A DNA stretch of 64,000 nt, taken from Poronia punctata. Lineage: Eukaryota; Ascomycota; Sordariomycetes; Xylariales; Xylariaceae. The position numbers and the translations under genes were made by a program. The notes beneath the pieces were generated by a model that was given only the letters and a program-made list of their open reading frames with translations, ran no database searches and had not been told where the DNA came from. Below, piece after piece: positions 24,074 through 35,266 of the stretch. The stretch lies in contig MU401479.1 of NCBI GenBank assembly GCA_022579005.1, forward strand, positions 69,297-133,296. The letters are read 5' to 3'. Position 1 is the stretch's first letter, and every line of letters starts with the position of its first letter.

Positions 24074-24679
24074 ATGCCCACCCGGTTCAGCAAGACACGA
24101 AAGCACCGTGGCCACGTCAGTGCTGGTCACGGTCGTGTAGGAAAGCACAGAAAGCATCCCGGTGGTCGTGGTATGGCTGGTGGTCAGGTAAGCAGAGCGA
24201 ATGGGTGCCGGGACACTGGATATCAATTTTTGAGATTGGGAGTTGTCTGGAGTGCGATCGCTGACCGGATTCTTCCCGGACTAGCATCATCACCGTACAA
24301 ATATCGACAAATACCATCCTGGTTACTTCGGAAAGGTCGGTATGCGACGCTTCCATCTATTAAGAAACAATCAATGGAACCCTATTATCAACCTAGACAA
24401 AGTAAGTTGTCAGTCCCGCTTCCAAATCGCTACAAATCGCCCTGACGCGGTCGACCACAGCTCGCATCTCTCCTCCCCGAGGACGTGCGTGAGAGATACG
24501 TTTCCGGACAAGCGAAGGACACCGCCCCCGTTATCGACCTGCTAAACCTTGGGTACTCCAAATTGCTGGGCAAGGGACGCCTACCCGAGTTTCCCTTCGT
24601 TGTCCGTGCCAGATATGTCAGCAAGTTAGCTGAGCGCAAGATCACAGAGGCCGGTGGCGTTATTGAACTGGTAGCATAA
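24074..24679 (+). CDS. RPL28: 60S ribosomal protein L28 (uL15 / L27a family)
   Basis: Exons 24074-24187, 24285-24401 and 24461-24679 give 149 aa, the same length as the yeast protein. It is a structural component of the large ribosomal subunit. The N-terminus [20 protein letters not shown] and the Gly/His/Arg-rich [18 protein letters not shown], joined to HHHRTN, are diagnostic of L27a/uL15. The middle exon encodes [19 protein letters not shown] and the last exon [13 protein letters not shown] through to the C-terminal AGGVIELVA. Both introns (97 and 59 nt) are phase 0. The first has a CTGAC branch site near its 3' end. The gene stands alone, with more than 4 kb of apparently non-coding DNA on each side, unusual for a highly expressed gene. 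Confidence 0.97.
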
Positions 24680-27600
24680 GGGTTTTTACAAAGGGAGGAA
24701 ACTAAAACTTAAGGAATCGGATATGGACGGCTAGCATTTGGACGGTGTTTAGGTGGTTATGGGACGGCAAAAAACCGCGTTAGGACTATAGATCCTTGAA
24801 ATGACCAATCTATCATGATGAAACTGGATACTGAGCGACCCGTACGGGGCGAAAGCAAAACCTGGAGACAATACCGCCTACCTGGCGTGCCTGGGTCGGA
24901 TGAGGGTGCTCTGTCAGCTGGCAAGTTGTGGTTTCGATTCTAGTGCGGCCGTCTTCACTTCAAAACCGCCGTGCATACGAGGTAGGCATTGTATGGTGAC
25001 ATTGGGGCCTATGGTCTACTCACAGGCAGCTCTCACTCCTAAGTCCGAAAAAAAGCTCTTGGCGAGGCACCGGGATGCTAGCATATTCAAGCTAGTAACA
25101 TCTACTGGCGTCATCCTCCTTCCGGCAGTATAACTGTGCGGTATTATGCCTACTGAGAGCCGTTGATTATACATCTATGGGATCCGGCGTTTGTTCTCCT
25201 ATTACATTTGGAAGGGTCCATAGGCCCTTGATCTTTCGGGGAATGATAGTGTGACGGACGCCCCTAAACGTAGCAAGGTCCTGGCCTTTGGCCAAGGTGT
25301 ACATGCCAGCGAGGGTTAGCGTAGGCAGGTTCGACGATACGGTGTCGTAATGACTGCCGTTAGGGCTGGCCCCTAGCCGCGAAAAACCGGGCAGGATCAG
25401 TATTCTGCAAGGCTCATATACTTGTATAACTCTTGATTGCGGAACTTGCTATAATTCGGTGTTAGATGGCCATCCCCTGCCATTTGTTAAGACGGGGACA
25501 ACGCCGCAACTGCCCCGTTCAAGACCCGAAGTCTCAATAAGTATACAAGTACGCGTTGGGGGATACCAACGTGTATATCTAATGTACGTAGTAGTAGATA
25601 GACTGTATTAATCTGGGTATACGTAACGCGCAATATACCTAGATCTGCCACGTGAGCGAGTACTGCTAAACTGCATGTCTTTCAAGATCAGATAAGATCG
25701 AGGGTCTTGTAGGTACATGCGGGGCAAAGTCGATGAAGTACCTACTCGTAAAACACTCAGGTATCGTGAAGATTCAATCCTTGTGGGGATAAGTAGCAAT
25801 ACATCCCATTGTCAAAGTACATGAAATTAGCCGCCGTAGGGCTTAGCGTAGCAAAACTACACATACGTGTACGTATATTTTAGAGAGTTGTTAGGTCAGC
25901 GGCAGCCTATGAAAATACTGGGGTGGCACCTACGCCCACTGCGCAGCCGACAACCATCTGGCAAGCCAGTCGGCGCCGCACTCTAAAGTGCGAATTTTGC
26001 CGCCGGGCCTCCTTTACACTTTAACCTCACCTAACTATGGTTTTGAAAAGTAGGAATTTACGTCTACACGTATATACAGTGCTAATAATTGATGTAGAGC
26101 GGGCGCATGCTAACCAGCTGGCTGCCGGCTAGGAAGCGGGTAAGATACCTTAGGTAGGTGCCCCCTCTAACAACCTTGAATTCTCGTGAGTTAGCTATAC
26201 ACGTAGTTTAAGTAAGATGGATGTTAAACAGATGATAAAACAAACTGTAAATACTTCACTCTACGTCCAGAATAATCCTAAGGCCTCCTCTTACCTTGAC
26301 TCTAGATAGTCTGCCTGTAGACCGCGGCCAAACAATGTTGCAAAGGGTCTTGGTACCCAGACCTAAACTCCCTTACAGGTTGACACCACTTAAAAACAGC
26401 TGATGCATACGTGCGATGAAAATCATGGTACTTTCTCTCAAGGTTACTAGGTATGTAGGTAGCACGCACTCTTACACGTACTACCTACTTACGCCTCAGG
26501 TCTGGTTATCTTCCACTTCCTCTTTCTACTTACGAGTAGGTACTCAGTACCTGCGCGCTGGCGCGGCACACGCCCAAGGCTAATGTTATCTAAACACACG
26601 TAGTATTATGTGTATCATAGTTCTAGGTTTCAGTCTTGCATAATAGATATGTTATTATTTGTTTTAAAGCTGCTTTGTAAGTAATTTAATTTATGTTATA
26701 ACCACATTCCGTCTACAGGAAGACAGTTAGTTTTAAGAGATCTAGGCCGCTGCCCGGGCTTTACGTACGTACTCGTACAAGTGTTAACGCTGTCCAGTTA
26801 GGTCGGCGGTCACCCCCTTTAGGTATAGCTCTGGTAGATCTTGGGATATCGATGGTCCGGAAGAACCTGATTTTCCGGGGAACGGACTATTTACATACAG
26901 ACGATACGGAATTAAACGCTAGACGTCTCGTATAAAAAATTGCAACCCTGACATACGCAATAGAGAGTACTTACATACATGTAGTTATATTGTCTACCCC
27001 TGCGAGGTATGGGCAAAATAGACTTGTTCCAACTTTCTTGTTGTAAAGTCTATCTTTACCCTGGTATGATACTGATGGTATGATACTCATCCGCTACACT
27101 CGCAGGCGTGAGACAGACCTCGGTACATTACCTAACCACTTTGTGTAGTCCTGCAGCCAAGACAATAAAGGGCAGGTATTCCACCTTTGGCATACTTGTA
27201 GTGAACATACTGGGGTGGAATACCTTAGCGATAGGCATTCTCTAGACCGTGGGGATAAGCCGTGTCCTCACTGTACCACCCAATCAGGAAGCCTGGGCTC
27301 CGGCAGCTCACCTCATCGAATCCACTCTGTTGATCTACGAGTACCTAGGTAGGTACCTTGTTGCGACTTTGCGCTCTCTACCTTCAAGGCTTGACTGTTT
27401 GTATTCCCAAGTTAGCCTTTCAACCATTATTAGCTTGGTAGCATTATGCTCATTTGCCAAAGTAATACCTATCTGCCAAGGTGGCCTGGTTTCCAAAGGA
27501 CTTTTGAACTTTGAAAGGCAGTCAGAACATTTGTTAGTTGTTGGTCTTGTTTATTCCACTAGGTTAGGCGATGGTCAGAATGAGGGCAACCCTTCTTTCC

Positions 27601-29874
27601 CCAATTTCGATGCCCGCTGTTTGCCGTCCCCATAAAAATGACGCCAAGTCATTACACTAGTACCTACACGGTGGCGCTGTCTCACGTGGCTTACCAATTT
27701 CTGCAGGCCTTGTTTCTTGATCAATAAATAGCAGAGTACCTCTAAATAATTCTTTCAGCTCGTACTCCTTTAGCGTTTCTTGCGTACCGAGCTGTACGTG
27801 TGACTTCTTTACTCTTGTTACGGCCTTCCAAGATCGGTTGTCACTTTACAATAGTACTTACTTTGATCAAACCCCACCTGGCCTGCGAGTACTATACGGC
27901 TTATTGTACACGTTTGGATTGGTTACACTAACCAACAGTTTAATAAACGCCAAGGCAAAAGCTCAAACAAAAGAGAGTAGAACAGGGAACAGGGACTCTT
28001 CATCGAGGGAGTCTGCTTGAGGAGATTTTCACCAGGGCACCGGACTGCTTTTTATCAGAATCTTGTCATTTTGCGACCAGCAACCAATAAGTTCTTGTTA
28101 GTATTTTTATTCAAGTCACCTTTTTGTCCTTCCTGTGGCGTTTTGAACCACTTTCCGCCCCTCGTCTACCTAGCGTTGACTTGGCAAAAATTTCCGCATT
28201 CCTTTGCCCCACACCCACCTCGCCTCGATTATATTTTCCCTTTATCAATTAAAAATTTTTACCGCACCCCCAAGTTCCAACCGTCTGCCCTGAGCTTGTC
28301 CCCGCTCATAATCACCTATCCTACCTGGCCACCCCCGTCGTAGCTTTCCTTGTCTACTTGTCCACATCGTCTCCCTTTTTCAATCGAGTGGCTACCTCGA
28401 TCTACTTTGCATGCACCCACACACGCACAAATACGCACTTGCAAAGTCTACTTCTCGACTTCTTGGGTCTGTGTCTCGACAGATACCTGACCTTCCCATA
28501 CTCATTTGACGTCCAAAAGGTTCGTAGTACCGTAGGTAGTGACATCTTTCCGCTACCTCTTTCCCTTTTGCGCTAAGTAGGCCTTGCTGTATCTATACCT
28601 TCAAGTCCGATCGTGCTTTTCTCCTGCCCTCAGTTACGATCACTATCAGTCTACCACCAAGAGCAGTACAGTGTTCTGCTCAATCCAGATTTACCTGGTA
28701 TACCCCTCAGTTTCCTTTGCCACTTCGTGCGTCGTGTACACCAAACGATTTGATTGTCAAGAACGGGAGCAACCGAGATCCAAACAGTACTACCTCCCTA
28801 CACAACAGCCTGCATTCTCGAGACCAAGTGCCTTGAGCAAGGGTACATACCAATATCTTCGGTACCCACCTTCTACCCTTTACTTGGACATCGGATACAA
28901 AGTTAGAGTGTACCTACAACATTGCCTTTTCCCGATTTATATTGCGTGTTTGTATACCTGCCTGGAACTCTAACCATTGTTTTCAGGTAGTTGCAACAAC
29001 TATCAACGGCCGCTACGCGATATTGTACGGGCTACCTCGGGTTGCGGGCATCTTTGAATCACCTTGCCTGAGACTGCTTCGGTAGTCGACCGACCGCCCC
29101 GAGAGACGCGTGTTGCTTGGCTATCTGACTCGGCAGACCTTTTTTGTTTTGCCTTTGTCGCGTTACCTGCCTAGTAGCTTGTAGCCGCTGCATCCTTTTT
29201 TCTTTATTCCTCACAACAATTACCCAAGCATACAGCCTGTAAGTTGAACGCGTTTCCTCACGTCTGTACCTATAGTTGTATGATGCGTTTTGTGTCCTCT
29301 ACTACATAACAGCCAGGTAACTCTCTCTGGCCTGACGCGTTTATGTCACGCTGGGCATCCCCACCCGTCAACTACGCCCAACATCTACCACAATTTACCA
29401 TACCACTCAATACCACCTGCAGTCATTCCTTCCCAATGGTGTGTGTGTCGACTCTATAGCCGGTCTATCGGTATAGAGTTTGCATTACACTATCATTGAC
29501 CTGCTTGTCTGTCGCCGTATAAACAGCTTGCCTATGTTTATACTCGTTTGAGTCAGACATTTCAGTTGCTGTAAAGGGAAGTCCCTATACATCTATACAT
29601 TGTACCAGGCAACACTATATTCAATCCAATTGTCTATCCTGCCTTTGTACCCCAGTCATATACTTGCACTCGATACGAGTTATACCTGACCTTCAGCAAG
29701 GCTACCGTTTGAGTACACCACGCTCGACAACAAGAGCATTTTTCATTAGATCCGGGCAGCCCTGACGTATAGTTTGACACAAAATCTCTCTGATATTGAG
29801 CTTATTCAAACTATTTGCCCATATGAGATTTACGCCAAACCCTAGACTAACACTATTTTCTCCGGAGACAGATC
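24680..29874. other. long intergenic region ending in a pyrimidine-rich leader
   Basis: I see no supportable gene in these 5.2 kb. From about 27.7 kb to the Myb gene start at 29875 the plus strand becomes clearly pyrimidine-rich. I counted 168 of 240 bases as C or T in 28141-28380. This resembles the CT-rich promoter and leader DNA of regulated fungal genes. Many short upstream ATG frames lie in it. A splice-acceptor-like TCTCCGGAGACAG immediately precedes ATC and the ATG, so the leader may be spliced. Confidence 0.6.
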
Positions 29875-31553
29875 ATGCAGCAGTGGCAGGTCGGCCCTGT
29901 GCCGGAGTACATCTATACTGCGCCGCCCCAGCATCCTAACGAGATGCAGTAAGTACCGACTCTCCCTTGTTTCCATCTCTAGAACCCAATACAAGACAAC
30001 GTTGTACAAGTTGCAAGTACTGCGTCTGGCCCACCACCTCACCTGCCGCTTGTACCGCCCTTGCCTCACTCCGGCCCTTGGAGTCTGGTACTGAGCAGCC
30101 CTATACTGGTTCATCTGGTTTCCATGTGGTGCATTTTGAACTGCGTCCAGTACTGTTACTTGCGACTTGGATCTACACACGCATATATGGATTCTAGGGC
30201 GGTTGCTCTTCGTCTTGTTGATGGCATTTGACTTTTGGCACTTGGTGTCCATCTGCTTTCCCGCCGGCGAGAGGTTGCCCTAGAAGGCAATGATGAATTC
30301 CATGCGCCTCTTTTCTCTGTCGCCTATATGGGCTTAAACAAAACCACCATATTGTTTCTGAATGTACCCTAGCCTTGTCGGTGCTGTGTACACAGACAAG
30401 AACATTCATTCACCACATCATTCGAGATACTCATTGTGCTATGCTAATGCGATTTTTTTTTTTTTTAGTTCCACTCATGCTTACCAAACTGATATGTCGC
30501 GGCGTAACGAATTTGGTGGTTACCCCACACCGGGCCAGAATCCCGCTGCCCAGACACATCAGCAGCACGGTCAACAGCAACATCACCAGCAACAACAGCC
30601 CCATGGGCAACACCAGCCTCACCAGCCGCATCAGCCTCATCAGCCGCATGCTCAGCATGGACAGCATCAACAACAGCATAGTCAACATCAGTCTCAACCT
30701 CAACATCATCAGCAGCACCACACGACCCCTGTTCCCCCGCCTATCAACCTTTCGGCCCCGGCAAATGCACCACCTCAGCAGCAGTCGACGCCTACTCAAA
30801 CGCCGGCCCAGCCTGCTTCCCGCGGTCGTAAGAGGGCCGCACCGGGCGGTGCTCCTCAGCAGCCCCATCAAGCGCAGCCTCACACTGGCACCCCGACCCC
30901 TGCCCCTGCTGTAATTGCTACCCCATCGACCACGGCCGCCATTCCGACCACACCTGCTGCAGCTTCTACCCCTATCCCTCCTCCGTCTGTCGCCCAGCAG
31001 ACACCCGTCCCTGCGCCAACGCCAGGCTCTGAGAACGGGGAGACGCCATCGCAGGCCCCTCCCGTCAAGAAAAGCCGCACAAACACACCCTGGACGCCAG
31101 CCGAGGAGCTACGCCTGAAGCAAATGCGCGATGCTGGCAGCAGCTGGGCTGAAATTGCCAAGGTGAGTGAAACTAAATTCATTGATGTGTATTATGAATA
31201 ATGTCTGACTTGTTCGCGTAGACTTTCCCAACCCGCACGGAAGGTAGTGTTAAGAAGCATTGGTACAAGGTATGTGGTATTTGGGCCTAATTTATAGACA
31301 GCATGGACTAACAAATACAGGACATGCATTACGCCGAATTTGCTGAGGATGAGAGCCAGGCACTGGCCAACGCCATCAAGGAGTATGAGAACAACAAGTG
31401 GAAGGCAATCGGAGCCAAAGTTGGCAAACCAGCTAAGGTAGGTTCTATTCGTGGAGCATCATCAACGCCTACTAACCTTGTATATGATAGGCATGCGAGC
31501 AGTACGCCAAGGAGCATTTCCCTGATCTCTTTGGCAGCCCCAAACAGCGTTAG
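29875..31553 (+). CDS. two-repeat Myb/SANT protein with a His/Gln-rich N-terminus
   Basis: Exons 29875-29948, 30469-31162, 31222-31269, 31321-31437 and 31491-31553 give 331 aa. The short first exon encodes MQQWQVGPVPEYIYTAPPQH and joins in phase 2 across a 520-nt intron to a region extremely rich in His, Gln and Pro (about residues 45-115), then Pro/Thr/Ala-rich linker. Two Myb-type repeats close the protein. The first starts at TPWTPAEELRLKQMRDAG, SSWAEIAK, and ends RTEGSVKKHWYK. The second is FAEDESQALANAIKEYENN, KWKAIGAKVGKPAKACEQYA. Introns cut both repeats. Nuclear DNA binding is a safe inference; target genes are unknown. If the first exon is untranslated, an alternative start is the ATG of MSRRNEFGGYP in exon 2. 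Confidence 0.88.
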
Positions 31554-33652
31554 GATAGACGACACTTGCGATAGTAGATGCTCGGGACCTTGGCGTTGTG
31601 GAGTTGTTCGTGATGGGACACGATTCCCTCTCGGTTTGTGCCTCCCTCTCGAGGCCAATATGTCGCACTAGGATGCTTTAATACACACTTGAATCAACAA
31701 CTTGACCGCGAGGCAACGGGGGCCCCTAGGCTGATTCGAAAATTGCCTTTGGGGCAGTTATAACGCCTAGCGATGGTACCACATTGTTTGCACACAGTCA
31801 AAGCAAGATTCGAAGGACACGGCTGCAATCTCGTTGTTTTTGACTATGCCGAGACCAAGTCTTTTTTTTATCTATTTTCCCCTTGTGTTTCTCGCTTGTC
31901 GTCTTTATAGACCACAGCATGAGTAGAGTCGTCGGCTGCGTTGCGGGAAAGGGTGGGATGAGAATGATGGAGGCAGGAAAGGGTTGAGTGCGTTATGGTG
32001 GATTTTCGATTTGTTCTGAGAGGAGCAGGTTACTGTCAGGCCTTTTCCCATTTCTGTCTCTATTATCGAAGGTTGGCCCTTCATTTTCCGGGTCTGTTGG
32101 TTTGTTCAGTCGTAGAAAGATAGTCACACGGCAGTTACAATATTATGGTTAGCTACGCGGCCCTTGGTTGTTTATTGTAGGGTACACCCTACACTCTGTC
32201 AGGCGTGATTTAACGGATCCTTACCTGTCGATTACCGCTCGTGGAAATGGAAAACTGCAAAGGTAGACAAAACTCTAGTTTCAAGAGTCTAGGAGACGAG
32301 GGCAGGACACCGGAGTGACCAGGTACCTATCTAATTTATCCATCTACATACATGCTCGTAGAGAGTTATATAGATTGGTAAGGTTACCTACTAACCAAGG
32401 TACTTACCTACTTGCTGCTGGCCAATGGCATTACCTACATGCAACACCAGAATTGGCAGTCGAGGACGCTTGGAAAGGTACTCGTACACGTACATTCTGG
32501 TACATTCTTGGGGTAGATGTATCACATACCTAATACACCTAGACCGTGCCTACTTGTAGGTATTCATTCATTATAGCCTTGCCTATTAAAGCATAAGCCG
32601 TCTTGGCACCCTAGCGCAGTGACCTGGCCGGGGTACGATTAAGAGGCCGGACACCCCACGTACTTGCACAACATTAGATCGATTGTATAAGTAGGATGTA
32701 CAGGTACTTGTTAATGGACGTACCTAGTTGATCTGGGTAAGGTTACCTTAGCAAGCTAAGTTTTGAAGGTAACTTGAGTACATAAGTGGTATATACCAGT
32801 GAGTACTTGCGGAAAAGTGCAATAATATATTACGCGTAGATTAAGTTGTGCAAGGAGGACGCCTGTATTGCGTAACTGGGTCTGCGCAGACATGGAGATA
32901 AGGTAGTTCCTACAGGGTGAGGTGAGTGAGTGAGTGAGTGAGTGAGTAGGTTTACTGTTTGTTTTGCTCTGAACTAAGGTTACATTACTGTGTATCTACT
33001 CGTATCTGCCTTGACCTTGTTGACAAGACTGTGCGGCTATCTGGAGGTGTACGTGTAGGTAGCAGGAAGTCCGAAGCTCCAGTCGGTCTAACCTGGGGTT
33101 TTAGGGGAAGGGATTAAGGGACGGGGGAAGGCAGGATGGTGAGAGATGAGTAAAACCCCTTGACCTTGCTTGGTCTCTGCTTTTGTTAGTTAACACAGGG
33201 ACTTGCCTTGTTCATGAAGCTCAACAGAATCCCTTAAGCTAGGAAGTGGAGGAGGAGGATAAGAAGAAGAAGAGAATGCCAACAGGTGAAAGTGAAGTCT
33301 TTACGGTCCGTTCCGTGGTGGAGGGTGTTAAATACGAATGACGACTTTGGCTGTTTAATCGGATAACACGAAAAGAAAGGTTACGCCGTGCATCTAAAGA
33401 GAACGGGGATAGGAAGAGAAGATGTCATCTCATGGCACGTGGGGATACAACATTTGCAAATCATGTCAAGAATCTTTTTTCACTCACCCCTCTACATTTA
33501 TTTATGTTTCCCTCTTTTGCGGACGCTCCATCTTCATCATCCCTCCTCTTTTATCACGGTCTCGCAATTTCGCACCTGGTAGGATGGAAGGGAAAATAGA
33601 GACGACTAACACACTGTGGCCGCGCCCTTACCTATAATTTTCAAATGACGAT
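31554..33652. other. intergenic region with a (GTGA)6 repeat
   Basis: I see no gene. The first part is expected 3' untranslated sequence of the Myb gene and the last few hundred bases the promoter of the Nudix-like gene. TACC/GGTA tracts are frequent near 32.3-32.8 kb, and (GTGA)6 lies at 32922-32945. Confidence 0.6.
32922..32945 (+). repeat. (GTGA)6 microsatellite
   Basis: Six perfect GTGA units with a partial flanking unit, in the gap between the Myb and Nudix-like genes. Confidence 0.9.
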
Positions 33653-35266
33653 ATGTTGAATTCGACACTCTCCCCGCCCGAGAAGGCGATTCTTGCCATG
33701 TCGCGTGCGCAATACGAAGAGTTCCTCTCCAGTCCAGACTATTTCCAGGACGATGACGCTTCCTCCCTAGCCAAGGCATACAAAAGGGATCAAATCCAAG
33801 GACCATCACCACCACTACTAATGACCCCGTCACCAATACAGGCAGATGGAAGCAGTGTGGTGGACAGTACAAAAGTATTGCTGAGCGTGGGCGTATGCAT
33901 CATTCGGCTAGATCCTGAAACATCCGAACCGGTCATGCTGCTCCTTCGCCGCTCGTCGCCCCTTTTGTTGCGTCAGGAGCAAAAACATGTCTCCATCTCG
34001 ACTCCGGAAAACCGACAGCGACTCGGTGACTGGGAACTGCCCGGCGGTAGAGTGCGACACGACGACTTTTGCATCTCTGCTGCCATTGAAAGACTAGTGA
34101 GGGCCCAGACTGGGCTCAAGGTCATTAAGATAATGGAAATGCTGATGGTTATGAACTGGAATGTGGAGGTTAAGCTTTTGAAATGGGGTGGGGAGCATGA
34201 TTATGATGTGGATCATTATCTAGGCGACGACGAAGTCGAGGATGACGATGACGATGAATATTACTACATCGAAGCACACGAGCAGAGGGAAATCGAGAAG
34301 AGCTCTGCGGACAAAGGCAGCTGGGGTCATAGTCACGACCTAGGAATAACTAATAACTTGGGGGACAGCGAGTCATCCGACTCGAATGTGGATAAGAACA
34401 GGAACATACCTCGAAGCGACACTCCTAGAAACGGACAGACCACCAAGGACGACTCAAGCAGTTATGACGAGATGTTCATGAAAAGCGTCGGAGACGACGT
34501 GGGGAAGTTACTGGGCATATATATCCCGACGGACCCTTCGTCATCGCCATCATCAACTTCACCGTCTCCCCCCTTAACAGGAGAGATATCCTCGAGCCCG
34601 AGTCCCTTTGACTTCCAAGTCCAGTCGCGCAGACACTCCAGTCACAACCACGAACACGAATACTCCCCGCGACATAACCGTAACGATGCCAACCAGGGAC
34701 AAAGTCACGAACCACTAAGGCCTGCGCCGCTGTCGCTGTCGCTGTCGCTGCGAACAAACCGGACAACGCTACAGACACTACCACCACCAAGGCCGCCGCG
34801 CGATGTACCGACACCATATTACAAACCACATCAACCCCAGCACTACGACCAAGCGCAACATACACGCCGATATTACGACACGGAGAGACACCAGCTCCAA
34901 CAACGACACCGTCAGATTCGATGTACACCAACATCACCCCTTAGACTATCACGCGACGAGCCTCGGCCCCCGGCCCCGCTCCAGCTCCGACCTCGCGCGC
35001 AGGTGATCCCGTACAAGATCCTCCGAGCACGACACCGACAGCTCAACTATACCGTGCTCGTAGACGAGAGCGTCGAGGTACCGGTGCCGAGCTCTCTGCT
35101 GGGGGGGAAGGCCAATGACGCGAAGAACAAGAAGAATGGCGATCATGATGTCTTTGAGTGGGCTACGCTCAGCAGAGTCCGCCAGATGCAGATGAATGAT
35201 GACTTGAGACGCGTTGTTTTTCAGGGGTTTGCTTGGATGGAGGATTTGTATGGGGGGTTTATTTGA
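33653..35266 (+). CDS. Nudix-fold-like protein with degenerate Nudix box and long internal insertion
   Basis: A single frame of 537 aa. Residues about 74-178 look like the first half of a Nudix domain: strand VLLSVGVCIIRLD, strand VMLLLRRSS, then GDWELPGGRVRHDD, helix and AQTGLKVIKI. In an active enzyme the box reads G-x5-E-x7-REUxEExGU. Here the aligned positions are mostly replaced (RLVRAQTGL where REUxEETGL is expected), so metal binding and catalysis are doubtful. About 270 residues of low-complexity Asp/Glu-, Ser/Pro- and His/Arg-rich sequence follow. The C-terminal end (QLNYTVLVDES, VFEWATLSRVRQMQMNDDLR, VVFQGFAWMEDLYGGF) resembles the strands and final helix that complete a Nudix fold. 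I infer a catalytically altered Nudix-like protein with the domain split by an insertion; the ligand is unknown. Confidence 0.78.
   Translation: MLNSTLSPPEKAILAMSRAQYEEFLSSPDYFQDDDASSLAKAYKRDQIQGPSPPLLMTPSPIQADGSSVVDSTKVLLSVGVCIIRLDPETSEPVMLLLRRSSPLLLRQEQKHVSISTPENRQRLGDWELPGGRVRHDDFCISAAIERLVRAQTGLKVIKIMEMLMVMNWNVEVKLLKWGGEHDYDVDHYLGDDEVEDDDDDEYYYIEAHEQREIEKSSADKGSWGHSHDLGITNNLGDSESSDSNVDKNRNIPRSDTPRNGQTTKDDSSSYDEMFMKSVGDDVGKLLGIYIPTDPSSSPSSTSPSPPLTGEISSSPSPFDFQVQSRRHSSHNHEHEYSPRHNRNDANQGQSHEPLRPAPLSLSLSLRTNRTTLQTLPPPRPPRDVPTPYYKPHQPQHYDQAQHTRRYYDTERHQLQQRHRQIRCTPTSPLRLSRDEPRPPAPLQLRPRAQVIPYKILRARHRQLNYTVLVDESVEVPVPSSLLGGKANDAKNKKNGDHDVFEWATLSRVRQMQMNDDLRRVVFQGFAWMEDLYGGFI

Noticed and set aside
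24871..24960. tRNA-like stretch containing GGTTTCGATTCTAGT
   Set aside because: The T-loop-like part has mismatches, and I could not pair an acceptor stem or place a proper A box.
27249..28973. Several open frames of 60-130 aa in the pyrimidine-rich leader
   Set aside because: Their composition follows the CT bias, they have no domains, and they are better explained as leader or uORF sequence.
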